Notes: generated from the letters alone by a model not told the origin. Positions 1 through 6,821 are shown, counted from the first letter of the stretch. The stretch: DNA of 15,609 nt from Treponema sp. (GCA_009785045.1 WQXC01000028.1:1-15609), one strand, 5' to 3'. Numbers and translations: made by a program.

Positions 1-1016
1 TGATTCAGCCAGTCATCAAGAGTGAAGTTTTCTTTCTCCATTTTTTTCTGGAGTTCCAATGCTTCTTTTTGGTCGATTACTTCCTGCGCTTTTTCTACAA
101 GGGTAACAACATCGCCCATGCCTAAAATACGGCCTGCAATTCTCTCCGGATGGAAAGATTCAAAATCTTCCGGCTTTTCGCCCGTGCCGGTAAATTTTAA
201 CGGCTTACCTGTTACTGTCTTTAGCGATAAGGCAGCGCCGCCGCGTGTGTCTGAATCGAACTTGCTTAAGACAACACCCGTAAGCCCTATTTTTTCATCA
301 AATGCTTTAGCGATATCAGCGGCGGCTTGACCCGTCATTGAATCTGCGACAAGGAGCATTTCGTCCGGGTTGACGGCGTTTTTTAAACGGGACAGTTCCT
401 GCATCATCGGTTCATCAATTTGCATGCGGCCTGTTGTATCGATGATTAATGTGTCTATCATGTTTTTCTTTGCCCACGAGACGGCATCCTGATAAACTTT
501 TACGCTGTCTTTTGCGCCTTCTTCCCTGTGGACAGGAATGTCTATTTGGCTGCCTAATACGGCAAGCTGTTCCATTGCAGCAGGGCGGATAAGATCACAG
601 GCAACCAGTAGCGGCTTGCGTCCGTCCTTTTTCAGGCGCAGAGCAAGTTTTGCCGCGCTTGTGGTTTTTCCGGAGCCTTGTAAACCAAGCACAAGAATTG
701 TAGAGATAACATCAGGACCGCGTAATTTTAATGCGCGGCTTGCGGGGTCTTCGTCTCCAAGAAAGGAAACAAGTTTGTCATGAACAATTTTTATAAATTG
801 CTGGCCTGGATCGACAGATCTAAGAACTTTTTCGCCTTTTGCTTCTTCGATAGTTGAGTTAACAAAGCGGCGTACAACACGCAGATTTACATCAGCTTCC
901 AGTAATGCCATTTTTATGGCTTCTACGGCATCTTCTATATTTTTTTCCGAGATTGCGGATTTTCCTGAAACTATGCGCAGCGCGTCTGTAATTTTTCCGG
1001 TTAATTTTTCGAACAT
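1..1016 (-). CDS. ffh: Signal recognition particle protein Ffh (SRP54), partial, C-terminus off the left edge
   Basis: This is the GTPase of the signal recognition particle, which with 4.5S RNA delivers nascent inner-membrane and secreted proteins to FtsY. The visible part has 338 complete codons. It contains the N-domain helices (about residues 1-90), then the G domain with P-loop GLQGSGKTT (about 112-120), a CDLIRPAA segment (about 141), DTTGRMQ (about 194), LSKFDSDTRGGAALS (about 251) and GTGEKPEDFE (about 278). The M domain begins near residue 300 (GMGDVVTLVEKA) and is cut after DDWLN, so the methionine-rich RNA-binding part (roughly 100 residues in this family) lies outside. The ATG at 1016 starts MFEKLTGKITDAL, typical for Ffh, and has a GGAG Shine-Dalgarno five bases upstream. 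gpsA lies 25 bases upstream on the same strand, so the two are probably cotranscribed. The family assignment is very secure. Confidence 0.97.
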   Translation of the reverse strand, partial: MFEKLTGKITDALRIVSGKSAISEKNIEDAVEAIKMALLEADVNLRVVRRFVNSTIEEAKGEKVLRSVDPGQQFIKIVHDKLVSFLGDEDPASRALKLRGPDVISTILVLGLQGSGKTTSAAKLALRLKKDGRKPLLVACDLIRPAAMEQLAVLGSQIDIPVHREEGAKDSVKVYQDAVSWAKKNMIDTLIIDTTGRMQIDEPMMQELSRLKNAVNPDEMLLVADSMTGQAAADIAKAFDEKIGLTGVVLSKFDSDTRGGAALSLKTVTGKPLKFTGTGEKPEDFESFHPERIAGRILGMGDVVTLVEKAQEVIDQKEALELQKKMEKENFTLDDWLN

Positions 1017-1041
1017 TTTATCTCCGTACTATATTAAAGAT

Positions 1042-2106
1042 TCATCTTTTGACCCAGTCATCCAGCAGGTTCTTGCAGAATTCATCAGGTTCAAGTTCTC
1101 TGTTTAACAGTTTGCATAAACCTATAGAAACTGGCATTTTTAATTTATGTTTTTCTGCAAGAATTTGAATATACTTTGCAGCTGCAACTCCTTCCGGAAG
1201 GTAACCTATCTCGTTTATTCTTGACAGGATATCATCGATATTTTTATACGGTTTTAACAAATTCTTTTCGATAATTTCTTTGCCAAAGCGGCGGTTCCTT
1301 CCGTATTTTGAACGGCAGGTAACATCAAGGTCACCGATACCGGAAATAGATGTAAATGTTTCCGGATGAGTCGCGCCCAGAGCTTTACCCAAAATCTGAA
1401 TCTCGTTTAAGCCTGCCGCAAGCAGAAGGGATTCTGTTCCGTCTCCGAACATATCTGCTCTTCCTATGGTTTTCATGGCATCCAGTATTCCAAATGCAAT
1501 TGCTATAACGTTCTTTGCCGCTGCCGCTACCTGTACTCCCCAGACATCAAGTGATGAATAAACCAGTAACCGCGGGTTTTTTAACAAGTTCCTGAAACGG
1601 ATCGAGTTCTTTGCGTTTTCGCTCGCGGCTATAAGTCCTGTAACTTTTCCAGAGCAAACTTCCTCTGCATGGCTGGGACCGGAAATATAGACAAGTGACT
1701 GACGGAAAAACCCCGGCAGGTAATCTTCCATGGTTTCCAGAATAAGACGCGGACCGTTTTCTGTAGGTAAAAAACCTTTCGTTATTACCGCAATGATGGT
1801 TTTTCCTTCCCGTATGGAATTAACAGATAAAGACTTCTTTAAGGTGTCCATAAGGAATAAAGACGGTGTTGCATAAATAAGGAATTGCTTTCCATCAGCG
1901 GCCTCTTCAATATCCGAGGTAGCTTTTAGTGTTTTTGGCAATTCAACATCAGGCAAATACCTGGAATTCTCTCTTTTTTTGTTAATATCGTCCCTGACTT
2001 CTGTTTCATAACTCCACAGAAGGACATCGTTTTCTTTTTCGGCAATTACTTTTGCTATTGCCGTTCCCCAGGCGCCTGCTCCCAGAACTGCTATTTTCTT
2101 ACTCAT
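1042..2106 (-). CDS. gpsA: NAD(P)-dependent glycerol-3-phosphate dehydrogenase GpsA
   Basis: GpsA reduces dihydroxyacetone phosphate to sn-glycerol-3-phosphate in the cytoplasm, supplying the backbone for phospholipid synthesis. The protein has 354 residues, slightly longer than the usual 330-340. The Rossmann dinucleotide motif GAGAWG is at 9-14, GPSHAEEV at 143-150, the expected catalytic lysine in AAAAKNVIAIAFGI at K198, GIGDLDVTC at 256-264 and RNRRFG at 270-275. These cover both the NAD(P)-binding and the C-terminal substrate-binding domains, and nothing important is missing. The ATG at 2106 is fixed by the Rossmann motif lying only eight residues in. No Shine-Dalgarno precedes it, and a promoter-like pair ends just five bases upstream, so the message may be leaderless. 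ffh follows 25 bases downstream, suggesting a gpsA-ffh transcript. Confidence 0.97.
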   Translation of the reverse strand: MSKKIAVLGAGAWGTAIAKVIAEKENDVLLWSYETEVRDDINKKRENSRYLPDVELPKTLKATSDIEEAADGKQFLIYATPSLFLMDTLKKSLSVNSIREGKTIIAVITKGFLPTENGPRLILETMEDYLPGFFRQSLVYISGPSHAEEVCSGKVTGLIAASENAKNSIRFRNLLKNPRLLVYSSLDVWGVQVAAAAKNVIAIAFGILDAMKTIGRADMFGDGTESLLLAAGLNEIQILGKALGATHPETFTSISGIGDLDVTCRSKYGRNRRFGKEIIEKNLLKPYKNIDDILSRINEIGYLPEGVAAAKYIQILAEKHKLKMPVSIGLCKLLNRELEPDEFCKNLLDDWVKR

Positions 2107-2140
2107 TCTACATTATGGCCTGTTTTTTAATTTTCCTCAA
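2105..2140 (-). promoter_or_regulatory. Candidate sigma-70-type promoter of gpsA-ffh
   Basis: Read on the minus strand, TTGAGG (2140-2135) and CATAAT (2117-2112) are separated by exactly 17 bases. They match the -35 and -10 consensus at 4/6 and 5/6 positions. Only five bases separate the -10 box from the gpsA ATG, so the predicted start of transcription falls on or next to the start codon. Functional status is inferred. Confidence 0.45.
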
Positions 2141-2150
2141 CAAGTAAAAA

Positions 2151-2159
2151 TGCTATAAA
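2151..2159 (+). promoter_or_regulatory. Candidate extended -10 promoter for the 2200-4870 membrane-protein pair
   Basis: TGCTATAAA (TG at 2151-2152, hexamer 2154-2159) is an extended -10 element about 40 bases before the GTG at 2200. No good -35 box is present at the right distance (TTTTCC at 2131-2136). The TGCTATAA core is shared with both promoters near 6710 and 6805, which supports it. Confidence 0.4.
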
Positions 2160-2199
2160 CACTCTTGCGCGTGTGTTCCTGCCGTGTTAATCTATTATT

Positions 2200-3114
2200 G
2201 TGAGGAATATAGCCAAATTAACCCTTTTTTTCAGCCTTACTTTTATTATTATATTTGTGGCAGTTACGGGTATTAAATTTTTATCTTTACGGGTCGATTG
2301 GGCGCGAATACTGCCGCCTAAGCCCGAAACATCATTAACTTTACTTTTAACCGCTGCCCACTGGGCATTGTCTATGGCTCTTTTTTCATCGATTATTATA
2401 GCTTTAAATTATGCTGTAAGAAGAAACTATTTTGCCCTGATATCGATTGTTTGCGTAATGTCTCTTTCATTTTTAATTTCTTTTGGTATCTCTTTTGCGC
2501 TGGAGCAGTGGAAGTCTGTACCGCCAACGCAAACTTCGGGCATACGATTGGGCGGAAAGGGTTTGATTCTGTCAAATACGCTGAACAGGGGAGAGACGGC
2601 TGTTATTTTGCTGAACGGAATGGCAGAACCGCTTGGTCCGCGGGTTACTGCGATACCCGGTCAGCCGCTGATTTATACGCAGTCAGCAAATGTAAGTTTC
2701 GATCTGCCTCCTGTTCCTTTTGGAGATAATACACCCTGGTTTTTAAAAAGCCTTTCTATAGACATCAGGCTGAATGCAGAAATGTTTCAGCGTAAATTTA
2801 CGGAAGGATTCTTTTCGTATTTGTTTTATACAGGCACTCTTATTTTTCTGTTATGTTCATTGGGTTATGTTATTAAATTCAGCGTATGGCCGCTTGCCAA
2901 TCTTTTTATTGCCACTCTTGCATTCAGGGGAGTTCTCGCGCTTAGTACATTTTTTAACACTCCGGAAATGCAGGAAATAATATCTTCTTTTCTTGGCAAC
3001 AGTCTGTCTGCAACAACTGCGCTTCCTTTAATTTTTCTTGGCTTGGGTATTTTAATTAATTTATATTCGTTCCTGGTTTATGCTGCAAAAAGGCGGGATG
3101 ACGATGAGTATTAA
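2200..3114 (+). CDS. Six-helix membrane protein of unknown function with a small extracytoplasmic beta-rich domain
   Basis: I do not recognise a characterised family. The 304-residue protein has hydrophobic segments at about 6-28, 45-71, 77-101, 203-226, 229-252 and 269-296. A polar, beta-prone stretch of about 100 residues (102-202) lies between helices 3 and 4. That 3 + soluble + 3 plan is the plan of LptF/LptG-type permeases, but the soluble part is shorter and no diagnostic motif is visible, so the resemblance is only architectural. The C-terminus is charged (KRRDDDEY). The GTG at 2200 is the only plausible start because an in-frame TAA lies at 2188, and there is no clear Shine-Dalgarno. 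The end overlaps the next gene, which has the same helix arrangement, so the two probably form one operon and perhaps a heteromeric complex. Confidence 0.85.
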   Translation: MRNIAKLTLFFSLTFIIIFVAVTGIKFLSLRVDWARILPPKPETSLTLLLTAAHWALSMALFSSIIIALNYAVRRNYFALISIVCVMSLSFLISFGISFALEQWKSVPPTQTSGIRLGGKGLILSNTLNRGETAVILLNGMAEPLGPRVTAIPGQPLIYTQSANVSFDLPPVPFGDNTPWFLKSLSIDIRLNAEMFQRKFTEGFFSYLFYTGTLIFLLCSLGYVIKFSVWPLANLFIATLAFRGVLALSTFFNTPEMQEIISSFLGNSLSATTALPLIFLGLGILINLYSFLVYAAKRRDDDEY

Positions 3115-4870
3115 TTTTGAAAAATTGCGTACGCCGCAGTTTATATTTTTAATTTATTTCCTGTTTGCTTTTATATTGATAATGATTTTCCGGTTTATTT
3201 TTCCGGGATCAGAAGCGCCGCTTATTATTTATTCCCGCAATTGGCGTTTTGTTCAGGGGTTTCTGGAAGTTTTTAATTTATTTCCAGCTCTTGCTTTTTC
3301 TGCACTTGTAATACCATTTGGCCTTGCTTCGTTTGAAGAAAATTATCAAAGTTTTTCTGAAATGTTTTTTAAGCGGCTTATGGCTTCTGTTATTACTGCA
3401 ATTTGCGCCGCTGTTGCTTACGCTATCATTTTCTTTTTTGCTCTTCCTCTGCTTAAAAATTACGAAGAAAATTTACAGTACAGCGGAGATATGTACAAGC
3501 TGGCAAAAAAGAATGCGCAGGAAAGCAGAGATGCTGGTGAATGGCTTGAAGCTTCCCAGTTTATTGATATCTGCGATCGTATTTGGTATAAAAGCCCTGA
3601 ACTTACTTCTCTTAGAGATGAGATTGCAATTAATCTGGAAGAAAAGGTTTCTGAAGAAAGAGAAGGAAGATTTCCATCCCGAAGCTCAGTGAACAGAGAT
3701 CGTCACAATATAGATTTAACTCCGCTGTCTGAAGATCAGCGGCCAGTCAGCGCCACTCAGGCAATTACCATGAGCAGGCGTGCGTTTAACGAACGGCGTT
3801 ATTTTGACGCGCATTGGCTTGCAAACCTTGGTACGCGTCTTGCGATCAGGGGAAGTGTAGAAGAGTTTAATGCCGCTGCGCTTGCAAGCGAAGCGTGGAA
3901 TATGATTGCATCTCTGTCTCCCAATCAGAGGGAAGAGCGCCAGTTTGAATTATTCAATCTAAAACTTTCCGGTTATAAAGCTATGGAATCCGGTGACTGG
4001 ATACGCGCTTTTTATATTTTTCTGGAATTATTATCTTATACTCCGGATGATCCCGATGCAAAGAACTTTATTGCAGTAAGTGAGCAAAACGCAAAGGAAA
4101 CAGCATTTTTTATTGACGAGATGGAATTGTCCATGGGAGAGATTCTAAACGGCGCGATATTTTCTCTGCCAAGCGGTGACGGCAGAGCAGTGCTGCGCTT
4201 TAACAGCCTGACAACATCTGCGGATATCGCTTACGGTTTCGGATTTGAGTATATGGAATTTGATTCGCGCATGAATATAAAAGCAAGTGTAACTTCCCGG
4301 TATTCAAAATTAATTCCGGTTACAATTGGCGCAAAACCCCAGGTGCTTGTTTTAACCCATGCGCTGGATCGTTCTGACAAGGATAATAATTACCAAAGTG
4401 AATGGCTTATTGGCAGACCTGCCACCGGCGGTATATTTTTGGATACAAGTTTTGATGACTTAATACTTATTTCCAATATTCGCCGCGGGCTTTCTAATCT
4501 AAGGATTAACGAACTTTATACTGCATCCAAAGAATTGGAGAGAGCTGGATACATTTACCAGATTTTCCAGGCAGAAATTTTAAATCGTATCGGCTCTGCT
4601 GCGTTCTTTCTTCCCATGGCGATTTTCGTAATCGTTATGGCCTGGCGTTACCGCGCAAAATCCAAACCGCGCTATCTTTTTGTTTTGCTGCTTCCTGTTT
4701 TACCAATTGTTTTTAATGGTTTGGTTTTCCTGTACCGTTCGGTGTTAAATACCCTGGGCATCTGGCTTATTCTTAGTATTGGTTTTTCAGCCGCTCTTGT
4801 TGTGTATATTGCCGCGCTTGCTGTTACATTGTTTGTATCATTAATAGTGCTGTCTGCTCAGCATAGTTAA
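3098..4870 (+). CDS. LptF/LptG-like permease with a TPR-like insertion (tentative); six-helix membrane protein
   Basis: The protein has 590 residues from this start. Hydrophobic segments lie at about 13-35, 57-76, 95-119, 500-517, 526-546 and 553-586. Residues about 120-345 are helical and resemble tetratricopeptide repeats (for example RRAFNERRYFDAHWLANLG at 227-245 and MESGDWIRAFYIFLELL at 296-312). Residues about 350-465 are beta-rich, and a helix (NELYTASKELERAGY, 471-485) leads into helix 4. The cytoplasmic loop after helix 2 (SFSEMFFKRLM), the beta part and the helix before TM4 recall LptF/LptG lipid-export permeases. This is judged by eye, the proposed insertion is unusual, and no ATPase gene is nearby. 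Alternative starts are ATG 3080 (no ribosome site) and ATG 3104; the AAGGCGGG at 3090-3097 favours 3098 or 3104. The gene overlaps the upstream gene by 17 bases, which implies translational coupling. The stop overlaps that of convergent ogt. Confidence 0.82.
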   Translation: MTMSINFEKLRTPQFIFLIYFLFAFILIMIFRFIFPGSEAPLIIYSRNWRFVQGFLEVFNLFPALAFSALVIPFGLASFEENYQSFSEMFFKRLMASVITAICAAVAYAIIFFFALPLLKNYEENLQYSGDMYKLAKKNAQESRDAGEWLEASQFIDICDRIWYKSPELTSLRDEIAINLEEKVSEEREGRFPSRSSVNRDRHNIDLTPLSEDQRPVSATQAITMSRRAFNERRYFDAHWLANLGTRLAIRGSVEEFNAAALASEAWNMIASLSPNQREERQFELFNLKLSGYKAMESGDWIRAFYIFLELLSYTPDDPDAKNFIAVSEQNAKETAFFIDEMELSMGEILNGAIFSLPSGDGRAVLRFNSLTTSADIAYGFGFEYMEFDSRMNIKASVTSRYSKLIPVTIGAKPQVLVLTHALDRSDKDNNYQSEWLIGRPATGGIFLDTSFDDLILISNIRRGLSNLRINELYTASKELERAGYIYQIFQAEILNRIGSAAFFLPMAIFVIVMAWRYRAKSKPRYLFVLLLPVLPIVFNGLVFLYRSVLNTLGIWLILSIGFSAALVVYIAALAVTLFVSLIVLSAQHS

Positions 4871-5331
4871 ATTATTTTTTCTATCCTGAGTAAGTTTTCT
4901 TTTATTTCCAGTCCGCCTGCATATCCGGTTAAACTTCCGTCATGGCCGATTACCCTGTGACATGGGACAATTATCGCTATTGGATTACGGTTATTTGCCA
5001 TGCCCACGGCGCGGCTTGCCTTTTTATTGCCGGTTATTGCGGCGATTTCTCCGTAACTGCGGCTTTCGCCGTAAGGAATATCCTGAAGCGCTTTCCAGAC
5101 TTTAACCTGAAAAGCAGTTCCCGTTAGTAAAAGCGGAAGATCAAAACGCTTTCGCTTCCCGTTAAAATATTCATCTAGCTGTTTTGCCGCTTTTTTTATA
5201 AGAGGGGTTTCGCCTTTAATAAAGCCGTCAGGCAGTTTATCTTTTTTAAACAGGACATTGGAAATGGCTCCTGATTTTTCTGCAATAAAAAGGTTACAGA
5301 ATTTATAGTCATATTTAAAAAATTTATTCAT
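4867..5331 (-). CDS. ogt: Methylated-DNA--protein-cysteine S-methyltransferase (Ogt/MGMT)
   Basis: This is a suicide DNA-repair protein that moves the methyl group of O6-methylguanine (and O4-methylthymine) to its own cysteine in the cytoplasm. It has 154 residues, the normal size for the single-domain Ogt class. The active-site motif PCHRVIG is at 123-129 with acceptor C124. The arginine finger is R107 in ASRAVGMANNRNP, and the DNA-binding helix-turn-helix lies around FQVKVWKALQDIPYGESRSYGEIA (74-97). LTGYAGGLEIKENLL (134-148) is the usual C-terminal signature. The ATG at 5331 has no obvious Shine-Dalgarno. The TAA overlaps the stop of the convergent membrane-protein gene by four bases. It is divergent from the secreted-protein gene at 5401. 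The name ogt is used for the general class and could equally be given as ada-C-like MGMT. Confidence 0.96.
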   Translation of the reverse strand: MNKFFKYDYKFCNLFIAEKSGAISNVLFKKDKLPDGFIKGETPLIKKAAKQLDEYFNGKRKRFDLPLLLTGTAFQVKVWKALQDIPYGESRSYGEIAAITGNKKASRAVGMANNRNPIAIIVPCHRVIGHDGSLTGYAGGLEIKENLLRIEKII

Positions 5332-5390
5332 TCTGTAAAGTGTAACACATTTTGCGGTTTTTGGTTATAGATTCAGATACTAATAACCAT

Positions 5391-5395
5391 GGAGG
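5391..5395 (+). promoter_or_regulatory. Shine-Dalgarno GGAGG that decides the start at 5401
   Basis: GGAGG at 5391-5395 lies five bases before the GTG at 5401. It overlaps the upstream in-frame ATG at 5389, so that ATG cannot be the start served by this site. Confidence 0.8.
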
Positions 5396-5400
5396 TTTAT

Positions 5401-5970
5401 GTGAAGAAAATATTTATTTTCCTGTTAGTTTCAATTTTGATAGCAGGTACAGTTTCTGCCCAGGCAATAAGAGAGCAGCAGGCTGATGAAAGCTCCAGAG
5501 CAAGGACTGAACAACGCCGTGAAGCTGCTCCTCAGGGAAGGAATAATCAACAGCGTAACGCCAATCCTCAGACAAGGAATAGCCGTGAAGGTGAAATCAA
5601 TCTTGTAAAAGTGGAAGGAACCTTAAAGCTGGAAAGGGGACTTGTTGCTATTGAGAGCGGCAATTCAACTTACTTTGTTCCAATGTTAAACCGGTATATT
5701 GGTTTCATTGGGGGCTTAAAGGAAGGAGCAAGAGTTACTGTAGAAGGCCGTGGATTCAGGAATGCAATTCAGCCTACTAAAGTTACTATTGACGGTAAAA
5801 CATACGATTTCTTTCCGCAAACATTTGGCTCTGCTCAGGGAAGACAGAGCTTCGAACCTCGCCGTGACAATACAAGGCCTGGACAAAATCGAAGCAGCCA
5901 TAATCATGGCAGAAATTCCGGACAAAAGCATAAGCAAAGCCAAAACAGATGCCGTTGTTGCAGCAGGTAA
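5401..5970 (+). CDS. Small secreted protein with Arg/Gln/Asn-rich flanks and an OB-fold-like core; function unknown
   Basis: The product is 189 residues. It opens with a clear Sec signal peptide (MKKIFIFLLVSILIAGTVSA, cleavage likely after A20), so it is exported to the periplasm or beyond. Residues 21-65 are low-complexity and rich in Arg, Gln, Asn and Glu. Residues about 66-138 form a compact beta-rich core (VEGTLKLERGLVAIESG, YFVPMLNRYIGF, GLKEGARVTVEGRGF, VTIDGKTYDF) that reads like a small OB-type barrel. The tail (150-189) is again Arg/His/Lys/Gln-rich and ends with three cysteines in CRCCSR. I recall similar proteins from treponemes but know no function. GTG 5401 is chosen over ATG 5389 because a GGAGG sits five bases before it and the signal peptide then begins correctly. 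A strong terminator follows 20 bases after the stop, so this is probably a single-gene transcript. Confidence 0.88.
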   Translation: MKKIFIFLLVSILIAGTVSAQAIREQQADESSRARTEQRREAAPQGRNNQQRNANPQTRNSREGEINLVKVEGTLKLERGLVAIESGNSTYFVPMLNRYIGFIGGLKEGARVTVEGRGFRNAIQPTKVTIDGKTYDFFPQTFGSAQGRQSFEPRRDNTRPGQNRSSHNHGRNSGQKHKQSQNRCRCCSR

Positions 5971-5990
5971 AAGCCTGGTTTTAGGATTGC

Positions 5991-6029
5991 CTCGCCTGAT
6001 CACTCTTGATCAGGCGGGGTATTTTTTTT
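5991..6029 (+). terminator. Rho-independent terminator after the secreted-protein gene
   Basis: A perfect 10-bp stem (CGCCTGATCA at 5993-6002 with TGATCAGGCG at 6007-6016) encloses a CTCT loop. It extends by a T-G and a C-G pair, and eight T's (6022-6029) follow shortly after. On the opposite strand no T-run follows the stem, so it should act on plus-strand transcription only. Confidence 0.93.
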
Positions 6030-6045
6030 GTCAGATTACTAAGCG

Positions 6046-6678
6046 CTAACCGTGATTTTTAAATTTTTCGTTGATCTCCAGAAAAACTTCTACAATTAAT
6101 GGATCGAACTGTTCTCCGGCGCCGTCCATAATTATTTTAAACGCTTCCTCGGCAGTAAACGGTGTTTTATAAGGACGCTGAGAAACAAGAGCGTCAAAAA
6201 CATCCAGGATTGCCATCATTCGTCCCTGAATCGGGATATCAGTTTTTCCAAGTCCTCGCGGATATCCCCTTCCATTCCAGAGCTCGTGGTGATTGCCTGC
6301 GAACAACTTTGCATAATGTAAAAAATCTTCGTTTTTGTCAGTTTTGGATAAAATCTTTTCTATAATGTGTTCACCCTTTATGGCATGTGTTTTTATTATG
6401 TCGAATTCTTCTTTTGATAATCTACCGGGTTTATTTAAGATAACATCAGGTACTGTGATTTTTCCTACATCATACAGGCAGGCAGAAGGTATAAGCAGCT
6501 CTAAGTCCAATTTATTAAGCTCATGCTTATATACCGCGCGTTCCAGCATTCCATCAATCAGTGTTTTTAAATGCGAAGTAACACGTTCAATGTGACCGCC
6601 CTTTCCCTCGTCGCGGTTTTCAATCACATCTGCCAAAACAGCCATTGTTCCGTAGATTAATTCTTTGTCCTTTTCCAT
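6046..6678 (-). CDS. Stand-alone HD-GYP domain protein with a substituted HD motif
   Basis: HD-GYP proteins hydrolyse cyclic di-GMP. This 210-residue protein is almost only that domain: no receiver, sensor or membrane segment is present. The first metal-binding pair reads YD (CLYDVGK, Y69-D70) instead of HD. Other expected ligands are kept: H98 (KTHAIKG), H130-H131 (NHHE) and D159 (ILDVFDAL). The GYP loop is intact (138-140), but the motif before it reads HHELWNGRGYP where the neighbour has HHERWDGTGYP. It may therefore be weakly active, inactive, or a c-di-GMP/partner-binding protein. It aligns throughout with the HD-GYP half of the divergent gene at 6869, with which it shares the upstream region. 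ATG 6678 is preferred over an upstream ATG at 6711 because GGAG lies seven bases before it and the promoter -10 box would otherwise overlap the start. Confidence 0.92.
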   Translation of the reverse strand: MEKDKELIYGTMAVLADVIENRDEGKGGHIERVTSHLKTLIDGMLERAVYKHELNKLDLELLIPSACLYDVGKITVPDVILNKPGRLSKEEFDIIKTHAIKGEHIIEKILSKTDKNEDFLHYAKLFAGNHHELWNGRGYPRGLGKTDIPIQGRMMAILDVFDALVSQRPYKTPFTAEEAFKIIMDGAGEQFDPLIVEVFLEINEKFKNHG

Positions 6679-6703
6679 TTCTGCACTCCATCTTATTGGT
6701 AAT

Positions 6704-6718
6704 ATAAGCATTATAGCA
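6704..6718 (-). promoter_or_regulatory. Candidate extended -10 promoter of the stand-alone HD-GYP gene
   Basis: On the minus strand TGCTATAAT spans 6718-6710, a perfect -10 hexamer with the TG extension. The hexamer 17 bases further upstream is a poor -35. The predicted start near 6704 leaves a leader of about 26 bases that includes the GGAG ribosome site at 6689-6686. Confidence 0.6.
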
Positions 6719-6768
6719 TAAATTCATCAATTCTGTATTAAAAAACCCCAAAATCTTTTTTAAGATTA

Positions 6769-6790
6769 TTTTTACAAATAATTGTAAAAA
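6769..6790 (+). repeat. 9-bp perfect inverted repeat overlapping the -35 box; candidate operator
   Basis: TTTTTACAA (6769-6777) and TTGTAAAAA (6782-6790) are exact reverse complements around a four-base ATAA centre. The right arm contains the -35 hexamer TTGTAA of the REC-HD-GYP promoter. This position and symmetry fit a repressor or activator site. It could also be a weak RNA hairpin, but no gene ends just before it on the plus strand. The arms are AT-rich, so chance is not excluded. Confidence 0.45.
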
Positions 6791-6810
6791 CCCCACTTTT
6801 CTGCTATAAT
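6782..6810 (+). promoter_or_regulatory. Sigma-70-type promoter of the REC-HD-GYP / hybrid-kinase operon
   Basis: TTGTAA (6782-6787) and TATAAT (6805-6810) are spaced by 17 bases. The -10 box is extended by TGC (6802-6804). This is the best promoter match in the window. Predicted transcription starts near 6817, leaving about 52 bases before the ATG at 6869. Confidence 0.75.
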
Positions 6811-6821
6811 TGTGATATTAT

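Noticed and set aside
22..330. Plus-strand open frame over the Ffh gene
   Set aside because: It is the antisense shadow of ffh, whose motifs on the minus strand are unmistakable.
5750..6049. Open frame over the end of the secreted-protein gene, which might suggest a frameshift giving a different C-terminus
   Set aside because: It runs straight through the strong terminator at 5991-6029 and has no ribosome site. The frame of the signal peptide continues the basic low-complexity style to its own stop at 5970.
6752..6773. AATCTT/AAGATT hairpin followed by T's, a possible terminator
   Set aside because: The six-base AT-rich stem is weak, and no plus-strand gene ends upstream of it; the neighbouring genes both start from this region.
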